DNA from: CBDHFQ01 sp965262565
GTDB taxonomy: Bacteria; Bacteroidota; Bacteroidia; J057
Assembly: GCA_965262565.1 (NCBI GenBank)
Contig: CBDHFQ010000038.1
Coordinates: 62,001-126,000 of the forward strand
Direction of reading: 5' to 3'
DNA length: 64,000 nucleotides
Shown here: positions 28,129 to 36,861 of the stretch, piece after piece
How the letters are laid out: each line of letters opens with the position of its first letter
How positions within the stretch are numbered: position 1 is the first letter of the stretch
Notes under the pieces: model-generated
Databases searched by the model: none
What the model saw: only the letters and a program-made list of their open reading frames with translations
What the model was told of the DNA's origin: nothing
Made by a program: the position numbers and the translations under genes

Positions 28129-28470
28129 ATGAGGAACACCATTCTACTACTCCTACTCTTTTCCACTATTAAGATCTATGCTCAATGGGAACCTAAATTC
28201 CCTTCGATCCACTCTCGATGGGCGAATGAGGTGACTCCCGATAACGTCTGGCAGGAAACAGCTGAGGAGTTACTGGAGAATTACCAAAAAAAGTTTGATC
28301 AAATTGTTGCAATGCAACAAAATCAAGGTCTTTCCGCCGCCGTTTATACCCAAACCACTGATGTGGAGGGCGAAGTAAATGGACTGATGACTTATGACAG
28401 AGCAGTAATCAAAATACCTGTTGAAAAATTAGCTGAAATTCATTCAGTATTATACCAAGAAGAAAAATAA
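28129..28470 (+). pseudogene. Internally deleted GH2-family glycosidase remnant
   Basis: A 113-residue reading frame that joins the two ends of a GH2 (beta-galactosidase-like) protein. After a signal peptide (to IYAQ), WEPKFPSIHSRWANEVTPDN is the start of a GH2 sugar-binding domain. The next residues, from about ELLENYQKK, already correspond to the C-terminus, with SAAVYTQTTDVEGEVNGLMT followed by YDRAVIKIPVEKL. The roughly 500-900 residues in between, including both catalytic glutamates, are missing. The deletion is in frame, so a small secreted peptide could still be made. Start taken at the ATG at 28129; in-frame codons upstream add an unlikely leader. The gene lies before an RraA-like gene and a sulfatase, consistent with a degraded polysaccharide locus. 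Confidence 0.75.
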
Positions 28471-28585
28471 TCTAAACACCTAGCCATAAATATCACAAAC
28501 CTCTTTTGTTCTCTGTACCGCATTTTTTCCAGGCAAGCTCATTTAACTATAACCAATATTTAAACCCAAAACCAAGAAAAACACC

Positions 28586-29374
28586 ATGAAATACCCCTTA
28601 TGCATCACTATATTTCTCCTGCTCTCAGGAACATCTATCGGTCAGGAAGCGGCCTCTATAACTGATGCTCGCATTCTTGAGTTGTATGAAGGCTTAAGAG
28701 TCGCTGATGTTTCCGATGGTCTGGACATGGTAGGGCTTCAGGATCGTTGTATTATGGACCAACGCATAGAAGCTCTTTGGAAAGATATAGATGATATGTC
28801 TCATATATTTCGTGGCATAGCTGTTACGGCCAGATATGTTCCTACGAATAAAGTCGTTCCTGTTCCCATGAACAAAGAGGAATTTCAGCAATGGGAAGGA
28901 AAGTGGTACAATGAACTATCTAGTGAGCCCTTTGTAGAATATATTAAAGAAGGATCAGTAGTAGTCTTAGATGTCAACGGTGATGGTGATACGGGATCTG
29001 TAGGATCATATAATTCATTGGCATGGATAAGTAAAGGTGCAAGAGGAATCGTTTCAAATGGAGGGATTAGAGATACGGATGAAATTATCAAACAAAAAAT
29101 CCCTGTTTATTTGGATCTAATGAACAGGGGAAGAGGCATTCGCCCAGGGAGAAATGAAATTGAATCCGTCAATGAACCCGTTGCTATAGGAGATGTTCTT
29201 GTCAGGCCCGGTGATGTTATTGTGGCTGATGGTGATGGGGTCGCCGTCGTTCCAAGAGAATACGCAGAACCGGTAGCCACCTTTGCCAGAGAAATTTTAA
29301 ACAAAGATAAATCAGCGAGAAAGGGATTGTATGAAGAATTGGGTATGCCAATGGACAATACCGTAAGAAATTGA
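28586..29374 (+). CDS. RraA-like / HMG-aldolase-like protein with signal peptide
   Basis: A 262-residue protein of the RraA family, which includes 4-hydroxy-4-methyl-2-oxoglutarate aldolases and the RNase E inhibitor RraA. The family core is clear: VADVSDGLDMVGL, GSVVVLDVNGDGDTGSVGSY, KGARGIVSNGGIRDTDEI (the substrate-binding arginine and metal-binding aspartate of the aldolases) and GDVIVADGDGVAVVPRE. Unlike most members it starts with a signal peptide ending at SIGQ, so it should act outside the cytoplasm, as an enzyme rather than an RNase regulator. It is followed by a sulfatase on the same strand, 33 bases away, and is probably cotranscribed. The actual substrate is unknown. Confidence 0.85.
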   Translation: MKYPLCITIFLLLSGTSIGQEAASITDARILELYEGLRVADVSDGLDMVGLQDRCIMDQRIEALWKDIDDMSHIFRGIAVTARYVPTNKVVPVPMNKEEFQQWEGKWYNELSSEPFVEYIKEGSVVVLDVNGDGDTGSVGSYNSLAWISKGARGIVSNGGIRDTDEIIKQKIPVYLDLMNRGRGIRPGRNEIESVNEPVAIGDVLVRPGDVIVADGDGVAVVPREYAEPVATFAREILNKDKSARKGLYEELGMPMDNTVRN

Positions 29375-29407
29375 ATCCCTGAATAAGCAAGATAACATGT
29401 GATTAAT

Positions 29408-30838
29408 ATGAAAAACTCAACCTTATTCCTACTATTCCTTTGTACTATACATATCACAATTGCCCAACATCGTCCTAATATTCTTCTTTTCATGGCAGAT
29501 GATATGAGCTGGCGTGATTGTCAGCCTTATGGTAATCCAGATGTCATTACACCGCACATCCAGCGACTTGCTGACGAAGGAATGTGCATGGATAATATGT
29601 TTACCGCTACAGCCATGTGTTCTCCTACTCGCCAACAATTATACACTGGAATATTTCCCGTAAGGAATGGTGCTTATCCTAATCATTCTCTTGTATATAA
29701 TGGAGTCAAAAGTCTGGGACATCATTTTAGAGAATTGGGTTACAGAGTAGTTTTGGCGGGAAAAACACATTACGGCCCTCCCGAAGCTTTCCCTATCGAA
29801 CATTTACCAGGAAGAAACCACGATAATGGGAAAAATGATAAAGATATTAACATTAAGGAGATAAAGTCGGTCATCGATGGAGAAGAGCCTTTTTTCATCA
29901 TTATTGCAGAAAACCAACCACATACCCCATGGAACAGAGGAAATCCTTCTGCTTATAATCCTGAACATCTCACCATTCCTCCATATGCAGTCGACCTTCC
30001 GGAAACCAGGGAAGCATTAACTCATTACTACGCAGAAATTACGTATGCAGATAGTCTTTTGGGAGAGTGTTTAACCTTGCTTGATGATGCAGGGAAAGCT
30101 GATGAGACCATTACCATATTTACCAGTGAGCAAGGATATGGCCTTCCTTTTGGTAAGTGGACCTGTTATGATCTTGGACTTAAAACAGCTTTCATCACTC
30201 GTTGGCCAGGACATATTGAAGCAGGAAGTCGGCAGGACGCATTGGTACAATATGTAGATGTAGTTCCTACCTTACTAGAGGTCGTAGGAAAAGATCCTGA
30301 GAAGATAGATGTGGGAATTGCCGATACACATGGTCAGAGGGGATTTGATGGACGTAGCTTTTGGTCTGTACTTCAGCAAAATGCCAATGAACACCGATCA
30401 TACGTATATGGAATCCATACCACAAGGGGCATTCATAATGGTTCTTCCTCTTATCCTATCCGCTCCATCAGAGATAAACGCTATAAATACATTCGAAACC
30501 TTAATTTTGAAGCTCCTTTTTTCAATAATGCGAACACCAGAAAAGGAGAACTTTATCACCGTTGGATAGAGACCACTCAAGGAACAAAAGAAGGAGAAAA
30601 AATTCGAACATATATGTATCGTCCTTATGAAGAACTATACGATGTGGAGAATGATCCTTATGAACAACACAACCTTGCTGAGCTTTCCGATTACGCCGCT
30701 GTAAAGCAATCTCTAGGGAAGGAGATGGACCAATGGATGATTCAACAAGGAGACCTGGGAGTAATTACTGAAATGAATGCACTATCACGCCAACGGAAGC
30801 GTAATAATCCTTGGCAGGCGTATAAAGAGCAACGATAG
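29408..30838 (+). CDS. Secreted S1-family sulfatase
   Basis: About 476 residues from the ATG at 29408 (a GTG nine bases earlier is less likely), with a signal peptide ending TIAQ. The sulfatase signature CSPTRQQLYTG carries the cysteine (residue 71) that a maturase must convert to formylglycine. Metal ligands are expected in MADDMSW and in the later FTSEQGYGLPFGKW segment, and DVVPTLLEVVG follows. It removes sulfate esters from polysaccharides or small aryl sulfates. With the upstream GH2 remnant and RraA-like gene it suggests a sulfated-glycan locus that has lost its glycosidase (inference). No maturase gene is visible in the window. Confidence 0.9.
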   Translation: MKNSTLFLLFLCTIHITIAQHRPNILLFMADDMSWRDCQPYGNPDVITPHIQRLADEGMCMDNMFTATAMCSPTRQQLYTGIFPVRNGAYPNHSLVYNGVKSLGHHFRELGYRVVLAGKTHYGPPEAFPIEHLPGRNHDNGKNDKDINIKEIKSVIDGEEPFFIIIAENQPHTPWNRGNPSAYNPEHLTIPPYAVDLPETREALTHYYAEITYADSLLGECLTLLDDAGKADETITIFTSEQGYGLPFGKWTCYDLGLKTAFITRWPGHIEAGSRQDALVQYVDVVPTLLEVVGKDPEKIDVGIADTHGQRGFDGRSFWSVLQQNANEHRSYVYGIHTTRGIHNGSSSYPIRSIRDKRYKYIRNLNFEAPFFNNANTRKGELYHRWIETTQGTKEGEKIRTYMYRPYEELYDVENDPYEQHNLAELSDYAAVKQSLGKEMDQWMIQQGDLGVITEMNALSRQRKRNNPWQAYKEQR

Positions 30839-30979
30839 CATTAGTCCCGTTAAATAGTAATATGTATTAGGCCTTCACATCTCATATGGATTCCTCCTCC
30901 AGAGATCCATTAAAGGAACTACACATTTTGATACTGCCAGATACTCAGCAATTAATATCAATAAGAAATATAAATATAG

Positions 30980-31011
30980 TTTTTAAGTGCAGAATATGAA
31001 TACTATCTTTA
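30980..31011 (+). promoter_or_regulatory. Possible promoter of the mazEF-like pair
   Basis: TATCTTTA at 31004-31011 resembles the Bacteroidota -7 element TAnnTTTG, and TTTTTAAG begins about 24 bases before it, at 30980, as a candidate -33 element. The start codon of the antitoxin gene follows at 31039. This rests on two short matches only. Confidence 0.3.
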
Positions 31012-31038
31012 CATACATATCATAAATACGGAATCTGT

Positions 31039-31284
31039 ATGTCTTCATCCATTCATTATACTAGTACTTTACCAGAAGAAGTTATGAAACAGTTAAATGA
31101 ATATGCAGAAAAGCTAGGTCTCCCGAAGAATAAGATCATCGAGAAGGCATTAAAAAGGTATTTCGCCTTATTGAAAGAGGAGGAATACATAGATTCCTTT
31201 CAAAGAGCCAGGAAGGATAGAGATATTCTCAAGCTAGCGGAAGAGGGATTTGAAGACTTGTTAGCCATGACCAGGGATCTATGA
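31039..31284 (+). CDS. Ribbon-helix-helix antitoxin (MazE-type partner)
   Basis: An 81-residue antitoxin. A strand IHYTSTLP and helices with EVMKQLNEYAEKLGLPKNKI form a ribbon-helix-helix DNA-binding domain, and a charged C-terminal tail (EGFEDLLAMTRDL) should wrap the toxin. It overlaps the toxin gene by four bases (ATGA), so the two are translationally coupled. The pair normally represses its own promoter. Confidence 0.85.
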   Translation: MSSSIHYTSTLPEEVMKQLNEYAEKLGLPKNKIIEKALKRYFALLKEEEYIDSFQRARKDRDILKLAEEGFEDLLAMTRDL

Positions 31285-31613
31285 AACAAGGAGAAATTTA
31301 CTGGGCAAATCTTAATCCCACCAAAGGAGATGAGCAAAGAGGTATTCGACCCGTTGTCATTATCAGCGGCAATGCAATGAATGATCATCTAGGTATTTGT
31401 ATTGTTTGCCCATTAACTTCCAAGATTAAACAGTACGCGGGTTGTTTAATTCTGGAAAAAGATAACATTAACCAATTGGCTATGGATTCTGAGATAATTA
31501 CCTTCCAAATTAGAACTCTTTCCAAAGATATGCTCACCGAAAAAATAGGTCATATCACCGATGACCAATTAACCATCATTAAAAAAGGCTTATTAGAAAT
31601 ATTAACTTATTGA
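31281..31613 (+). CDS. MazF/PemK-family mRNA interferase toxin
   Basis: A 110-residue toxin with the MazF family start KQGEIYWANLNPTKGDEQRG, then RPVVIISGN, CPLTSK and FQIRTLSKDML. The arginine and serine/threonine residues that bind and cut mRNA in the family are present in these motifs. It appears full length, so the module with the upstream antitoxin should be functional. It ends 16 bases before the convergent family-10-like glycosidase. Confidence 0.9.
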   Translation: MKQGEIYWANLNPTKGDEQRGIRPVVIISGNAMNDHLGICIVCPLTSKIKQYAGCLILEKDNINQLAMDSEIITFQIRTLSKDMLTEKIGHITDDQLTIIKKGLLEILTY

Positions 31614-31629
31614 GTAGCCCGTGATTTGA

Positions 31630-33720
31630 CTAATCCCCTTTAGCGCCGCTCAACCTCTTTAATACTTCTTTCTGTTCATCATTCAAATTATTTGCAGTAA
31701 ACAGTGAAACACCATTGGCCCCCTTCTCCTTCACCAATAAAATAGCACGCTCCAAGTCCTTAGGATCTTCCAGTGCAGGCATAAATAATCCCGCATAAAT
31801 AGGAAAAACGACATCTTTAACGCCTTGTTCAATCGCAAAACCGATCCAATCCACATTTTCTCTATAAAAACTCTGATACACCATCGGAAAAGCCATGTCC
31901 AGATCCCAATCATTCCAAGCTTGTCGAACCATTTGACGCGACATCTCAGGAAAAGGGAAAACCGCAGCAGACATCTTTACTCCATGTTCGTGAGCAATAT
32001 CCACCAATTCATTAACCAGGGAACTAATAGCATTTAACCGATACTGTCTCCACTCTGTACTCAACTCAGGGTGCTCCATTTCCATAGGATCCTTTCCGAA
32101 TATTTTTTTGAACCCTTCACGAGCGATAGGGTGATAGCCAAAATCGTATTCCGGCATTTCGTGATCCTGCACCAATCCATATTTAGGTTGTAAATCCGCA
32201 CCCAAAATCACATCCACAAAACGAACGTAATCCAAATGAACAGAAGCTAAGCCTTCGACCTTTGCCAACTTCCTGACGTTCCCCTTAATATATTCACGCG
32301 CTTCCGGGTGGAAAGGACTCAGCCATTGATAATAATCTACATAAGCCCGATATTCCAATGAATTATCTCCTTTTCGATTGACTGCATACCACTCAGGATG
32401 TTTATTAGCTATTGAATCATTAGGTCGATTCAAGGTCCACATCCATGCATGAATCTTTATGTCTTTTTCTTGTGCCAATGGAACTAATTGTTCTAGATAT
32501 TCTGCGTCAGCCTGGACTAATACTTCTGAAATTCCTATCTCTTTATAAGAAGTCAATTTTTCCATCCATGCATCCCGGTCAAAAGTCTTAATATCCCCAA
32601 TCCCTGTCCAGGTAGCAAAAGTAAAGTTTTTAACTTCCTCTATTAAAAGCTGACCTTCCTGATCAATTATTAAGTGAGAATTTGTTTGTGGTATCTGAAT
32701 GCTATACTCAAATCCAGATAGTGTTTTATAGAAAACTGCAAATATAGCGTTTTCCTCTCCATAGGTAATTTCCAATTGCTGACTACCTCCTCTAGGCTGT
32801 AGAAGTAAATGTTGAAGGTCTCCAAAAGCTGTTTTTCGGAAGAGCGCATAAGCCACTTGTTTATATGCCTGGTTTTCATCTCGTATCAACGTTACATTAT
32901 CAGTAGAGGATTGATGCGTAAATTGAAGTGTGCCCCATTTTTCAGGCTCGTGCATATTGATCACCTTCTGATTACTCCATACCCAATTATTTTCCGGTAG
33001 AAATTTTCCATCGACTTTTTTTCTTCTGTATGTACCCTTTACGAGGTCATGCTCCCATTCTACTCTCGAAAAATTGATGCTCCATTGCTCCCCTTCTCGA
33101 GGAATATTATTTGGGCCATCATTTAATTCTGTCAATGCCTCTAAGGGAATAGCCATTTCTACAGTCCACATAGAATCTGTATCGGTAGGATCATTCAAGC
33201 TTCCATATATGTGAACAGCCGACGTTAGCGCATTCAGATTCCAATGATCATTAGCTTTTCCTCCCGTTCTATAAGGCTTATCCAAAGATAAATCCCAAAC
33301 AGTTCCCAGAGCGTTGATCTCTATTTCCCCATAATTGTAGGTATTTCTGGATGGATCAATGAATACTTCAAAATCGTTATTGTAAAAAATGACGGTATCC
33401 CTTTGTTTCAAATTTCCCCAAATATGAGGCTCTTCTAATTCCGCGTACACATATAAGTAGGTCGAATCCCACAACATCTTTACTTTGGTATCATAGGTTG
33501 GCTCTTTTTCTCCCTCAATGTCGATAAAGGATTCGGAAAATCGGGCAGCCTGCCAACAAGCCTCCTCTGCTAGTCCGTCAATGGTTAATTCTTCCTGACA
33601 TATAGTAACGATATAATGTTTGGGAATGACAATATCTGATGAAACATCCACTTTTAAAGGGGCTTGGCTATGGAGTTGAAGCCAAATACATACATTGAAT
33701 AAAAGAACAACATTTCGCAT
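31630..33720 (-). CDS. Secreted family-10-like glycosyl hydrolase with N-terminal CBM9-like domain
   Basis: A 696-residue exported protein with signal peptide ending LHSQ. Residues about 40-250 resemble a carbohydrate-binding CBM9-like sandwich (LWDSTYLYVYAELEEPHIWG, FEVFIDPSRNTYNYGEIEIN). From about 370 a glycosyl-hydrolase-like family 10 barrel is visible: WAWMWTLNR-type loop AWMWTLNRPND, HLDYVRFVD, then KMSAAVFPFPEMSRQMVRQA and GVSLFTANNL at the end. This pairing is common in Bacteroidota for export of beta-glycan-active proteins. The catalytic residues were not assigned one by one. It is convergent with the mazEF pair. Confidence 0.8.
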   Translation of the reverse strand: MRNVVLLFNVCIWLQLHSQAPLKVDVSSDIVIPKHYIVTICQEELTIDGLAEEACWQAARFSESFIDIEGEKEPTYDTKVKMLWDSTYLYVYAELEEPHIWGNLKQRDTVIFYNNDFEVFIDPSRNTYNYGEIEINALGTVWDLSLDKPYRTGGKANDHWNLNALTSAVHIYGSLNDPTDTDSMWTVEMAIPLEALTELNDGPNNIPREGEQWSINFSRVEWEHDLVKGTYRRKKVDGKFLPENNWVWSNQKVINMHEPEKWGTLQFTHQSSTDNVTLIRDENQAYKQVAYALFRKTAFGDLQHLLLQPRGGSQQLEITYGEENAIFAVFYKTLSGFEYSIQIPQTNSHLIIDQEGQLLIEEVKNFTFATWTGIGDIKTFDRDAWMEKLTSYKEIGISEVLVQADAEYLEQLVPLAQEKDIKIHAWMWTLNRPNDSIANKHPEWYAVNRKGDNSLEYRAYVDYYQWLSPFHPEAREYIKGNVRKLAKVEGLASVHLDYVRFVDVILGADLQPKYGLVQDHEMPEYDFGYHPIAREGFKKIFGKDPMEMEHPELSTEWRQYRLNAISSLVNELVDIAHEHGVKMSAAVFPFPEMSRQMVRQAWNDWDLDMAFPMVYQSFYRENVDWIGFAIEQGVKDVVFPIYAGLFMPALEDPKDLERAILLVKEKGANGVSLFTANNLNDEQKEVLKRLSGAKGD

Positions 33721-33804
33721 ATCACCTTTAAGCTGTTTTATTATCTGTTCAATTTACCATAATATCCTATTTTTCGAATGGAAATAATGGAAACGATGAT
33801 TTTT

Positions 33805-35361
33805 TTAATCAGTTACGTGCTTATTTTCTATCATAACAAAAGCTACTAACGCTGATAACCAAGCTAATCCTGTACCTACATACATAATTAAATTAAACAT
33901 AGAGATGAATGAATGATGAAAGGCTGCCTGAACACTTGATCGTACCCCTTCAGCCACCAAGTCTGGAACTGTTGCTTCTCCTAAATCAATAGCCTCATTC
34001 ATAATGGCTGCCTGTACCTCATTTGAAAGCGCTAATCCATCCGTATAGTGTTCTAAATATATAGAATAGATCAAGACAGCCACTGCACCTATAATCGCAT
34101 TAGCAAATACATTAGCTGTACGAGTCATAGAATTATTAATTCCCGAGGCAGCGCCAGCATATTGATCTCCTACTGAACCCATGACGGTAGTTGTCAGCGG
34201 AACTACTGTTAATGACATTCCCAAGGCGAATATCAACATTCCTGGGAAATAGGTGGTCCAGAAATCTGAAAACCCTTCTGTTAATCCCACTTGAGAAAAC
34301 CAGAATATACCCACTCCAGTAATAAAGGGGCCTATCACCAATAACCATTTGGGTCCATATCTATCCACTATTTTTCCTACCCGTCTAGCTAATAAGGCCA
34401 TGACAATGGAAAAAGGAAGTAAGGTCAGCCCTGCTTGAACCTGTTTATAGCCCTGGATTTGAATTAAGTTTAGGGATAAAAAAAGCAGAACAATTGCCAA
34501 GGCCGCATAGAGGAAAAAAGTCAACACATTCGCTCCGGTAAATGTCCGATTCTTAAATAAATGTAGAGGAATCATCGGATTGGTTCTATTTTGCTCTATA
34601 ATGATAAATCCGATGAAACACAAAGTCCCTAATCCTAAGGAAGCTAACACTTTCCAATCGGTCCATCCAAATGCAGGGATTTCAAGAAACCCAAATGTAA
34701 GTAATGCTAAAGCCAAGATAGCTGCCATCGCTCCCCCATAATCCAACCGATGGTCCAACGATTCGTCTGTACTTTCCGGTACTTTATAAAATAGTACGAG
34801 TAAAGAGATAATTCCAATAGGTACATTAATGAAGAAAATCCCTCTCCACCAGCCTGCATCTCCCAAAGCACCTCCTAATATGGGGCCTCCTACAGTTACC
34901 AACGTAGTAGCTGCCGACCATGTTCCTATGGCCTGTCCCTTTTCTTTATGATGGAACGTAGCAGAAATAATGGATAAACTACCCGGAATCATTAATGCTC
35001 CTCCTAATCCCTGAAGCCCCCGAGCAAAAATCAGAAATTCCACGTCTGGAGATAGCCCACAGGCAATGGAAGAAAGAATAAATATGACGATGCCAATCAT
35101 GAACACTTTTTTCCTTCCCAACTTATCGCCGAGTGAGCCTCCTACCAAAATGAGCGCAGCCAACATGAGTAAATAAGCATTTAATATCCAGAAAATATCT
35201 GTTCCTACTGCTCCCAGTTCTCTTTGTAAGGAAGGAAGGATGACATTGAGGGCTGTGGAATCAATGAAAGCCATGCTGGATGCAAGAATAGTAGAAGCCA
35301 GAATCCATTTTCCAGTAGAAGATGAGAGCGTAATCTCTGCGGACGAAGGAGTAGTTGCCAT
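33805..35361 (-). CDS. DHA2-family MFS exporter (EmrB/QacA type)
   Basis: A proton-driven drug-type exporter. I placed the start at the ATG at 35361 (about 518 residues); an upstream in-frame start adds a 21-residue poor leader. About 14 hydrophobic helices are expected. Family landmarks are SMAFIDSTALNVILPSLQ (motif D1-like), GSLGDKLGRKKVFMIG (motif A), ARGLQGLGGALMIPGSL (motif B) and TVGGPILGGALG (motif C). It probably exports hydrophobic toxic compounds. It is alone, with no regulator beside it. Confidence 0.9.
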   Translation of the reverse strand: MATTPSSAEITLSSSTGKWILASTILASSMAFIDSTALNVILPSLQRELGAVGTDIFWILNAYLLMLAALILVGGSLGDKLGRKKVFMIGIVIFILSSIACGLSPDVEFLIFARGLQGLGGALMIPGSLSIISATFHHKEKGQAIGTWSAATTLVTVGGPILGGALGDAGWWRGIFFINVPIGIISLLVLFYKVPESTDESLDHRLDYGGAMAAILALALLTFGFLEIPAFGWTDWKVLASLGLGTLCFIGFIIIEQNRTNPMIPLHLFKNRTFTGANVLTFFLYAALAIVLLFLSLNLIQIQGYKQVQAGLTLLPFSIVMALLARRVGKIVDRYGPKWLLVIGPFITGVGIFWFSQVGLTEGFSDFWTTYFPGMLIFALGMSLTVVPLTTTVMGSVGDQYAGAASGINNSMTRTANVFANAIIGAVAVLIYSIYLEHYTDGLALSNEVQAAIMNEAIDLGEATVPDLVAEGVRSSVQAAFHHSFISMFNLIMYVGTGLAWLSALVAFVMIENKHVTD

Positions 35362-35616
35362 ATAAGGTCCATTAATAACACATTGATCAGCATAATAAGT
35401 AAAAAAGGGAATGGTCAACGTCAAGATCCTGCCATATGATTCGGAACCTTTAACATAAAAAGAGGGAACAACTCCTAAGCTTCCTTTATTCTATTTATCA
35501 AATTTATCAAAGATCCTGGCAACCAAAGCTGATTGAATACCGAAAGCCATCAGAAAACTTAGAAATGAGATTATATAGCTATCAAATTCAAGCTTTGTGT
35601 TAAATAGTGTATATAA

Positions 35617-35886
35617 TTATAAATCCATGCGACAATTATTCTCATTTTCAAAAGTCAGCATATCAAGTTGGTCATAAATGGGTTGGCTGAAATCGATAGA
35701 ATCCGCTTCTTCCTTTATCCGGGAGAATTCCCCATTGGCATAATCAATATATACCCACTTCTTTCTCGTTTGATTTGGGACAATGAGCTGTAGCTTCCCT
35801 TCAATTTCTACCACTGCTGATAAACACAAATTTCGTTCTCCTATGGCATGATTGCTTACTCCCGTCATTTCAGCGATCACCTTCAT
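35617..35886 (-). CDS. Probable C-terminal half of the split FG-GAP-like lipoprotein
   Basis: An 89-residue reading frame whose start overlaps the stop of the upstream frame by ATGA. It continues the propeller pattern of that protein (GVSNHAIGERNLCLSAVVEI, then LIVPNQTRKKWVYID), so the two look like one protein of about 300 residues broken by a single-base shift in AAA. On its own it has no signal peptide and no complete domain. Independent, translationally coupled genes are the alternative. Confidence 0.6.
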   Translation of the reverse strand: MKVIAEMTGVSNHAIGERNLCLSAVVEIEGKLQLIVPNQTRKKWVYIDYANGEFSRIKEEADSIDFSQPIYDQLDMLTFENENNCRMDL

Positions 35887-36515
35887 TTCTCCAGGGACAA
35901 TATTTGCCCTTTTATAATACCTCCTATATGCGGTGTTTGTATCCAGAATAGATTAAGCTGATGGTCCCTATCCAGATCCTTCACAGCTACTACATTCAAC
36001 CAACGATTTGCTGTTCCTATTTCTTTCACAAACGCATAAGTATAAAGTCTTTCCTCTCGCCATTGGTAAATGACCAATCCCGCTCCACTATTGACCTCGG
36101 ATCTGATGCATAACAATTCTGGGATACGATCATCATCTACATCTATCATTCTCGGCGCCACATCTTCGAACACCATATTTTCTGGCAATATCACAGGAAA
36201 ATACTCCCCTTCATGATACATAACTAATCCACCAGCTTCTATCTTATCTCCTAAAATCCCATGAGCATATCTGTCTGTGGGATTAATGTAGGCGGCAAAC
36301 CATTGAGAATCCTGTGAGGCAACTATTCTCGCTTCCGGTAAGAGGGTATATTGGGCAAAAATGGAATCAGGATTTATATGTACAGGAGTTGATGATGGAG
36401 GCTCTTCTGGTAATTCTGCTAAACTTGAATTTTCATCGCTACAAGCTAACATCATTCCTCCTATCAACAATAATATCGGCTCAAGTATATGCTTAATTCG
36501 AGGGGATAGATTCAT
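35883..36515 (-). CDS. FG-GAP/integrin-like repeat lipoprotein, N-terminal part
   Basis: A 210-residue lipoprotein: signal peptide ending in the lipobox MLAC (about residues 22-25), a low-complexity linker rich in proline and serine, then two or three FG-GAP-like blade motifs (MIDVDDDRIPELLCIRSEVN, VVAVKDLDRDHQLNLFWIQT). Such calcium-binding-type beta-propellers are usually surface or periplasmic. The frame ends at TGA where the next frame starts with ATG. Confidence 0.65.
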   Translation of the reverse strand: MNLSPRIKHILEPILLLIGGMMLACSDENSSLAELPEEPPSSTPVHINPDSIFAQYTLLPEARIVASQDSQWFAAYINPTDRYAHGILGDKIEAGGLVMYHEGEYFPVILPENMVFEDVAPRMIDVDDDRIPELLCIRSEVNSGAGLVIYQWREERLYTYAFVKEIGTANRWLNVVAVKDLDRDHQLNLFWIQTPHIGGIIKGQILSLEK

Positions 36516-36861
36516 TGGGTCGAGGGTTTATTATATCCATGTTGCCAACAATCACGGAATTTGAATATTAAGATTTATCAAATAGTCAAATTTTTTCCAC
36601 TTTTCCATTTAGAATGTTGTCTTATGTGATACTTATTAATACAATCAAGTTTTTGTACTCATTGCCCTGCTAATGCATATGGAAGATACACACACTTTTA
36701 CCTGAGGACCAGTATCATGGTTCATTCAAATTATTTATTCCTGCTTGAAAAGTTCATTGAAATAATGGACTTTTCATTCTATTTTAGTCATTTTTTTGCC
36801 ATATTGTTTTATAGTTAGTGTTTACAATATAGTTCCCTTGTTTCTCCTAATTGTCGCACAC
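36516..36861. other. Divergent intergenic region, 346 bp, between FG-GAP gene and CHAT gene
   Basis: AT-rich, no coding sequence seen. It must hold the promoter of the CHAT lipoprotein gene and that of the FG-GAP gene. The only structure found is the inverted repeat at 36747-36775, listed separately. A weak upstream TTG start for the CHAT gene at 36796 lies inside it. Confidence 0.55.
36747..36775 (+). repeat. 12-bp inverted repeat upstream of the CHAT gene
   Basis: GAAAAGTTCATT and AATGGACTTTTC flank a 5-base loop and pair with a single G-T wobble position. It sits about 87 bases before the ATG of the CHAT gene. It could be an operator, a leader hairpin or a terminator-like element; position alone does not decide. 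Confidence 0.6.

Noticed and set aside
35362..35616. A short hydrophobic minus-strand peptide (SFLSFLMAFGIQSALVARIF, then DKFDK) upstream of the MFS gene.
   Set aside because: It has no start codon or ribosome site and no recognised family; it may be a remnant or chance. The gap is otherwise plain intergenic DNA.
36796..36861. In-frame TTG start for the CHAT gene that would add 22 residues.
   Set aside because: The ATG at 36862 gives a clean lipoprotein signal ending LSTSC; the extension puts a second hydrophobic leader ahead of it.
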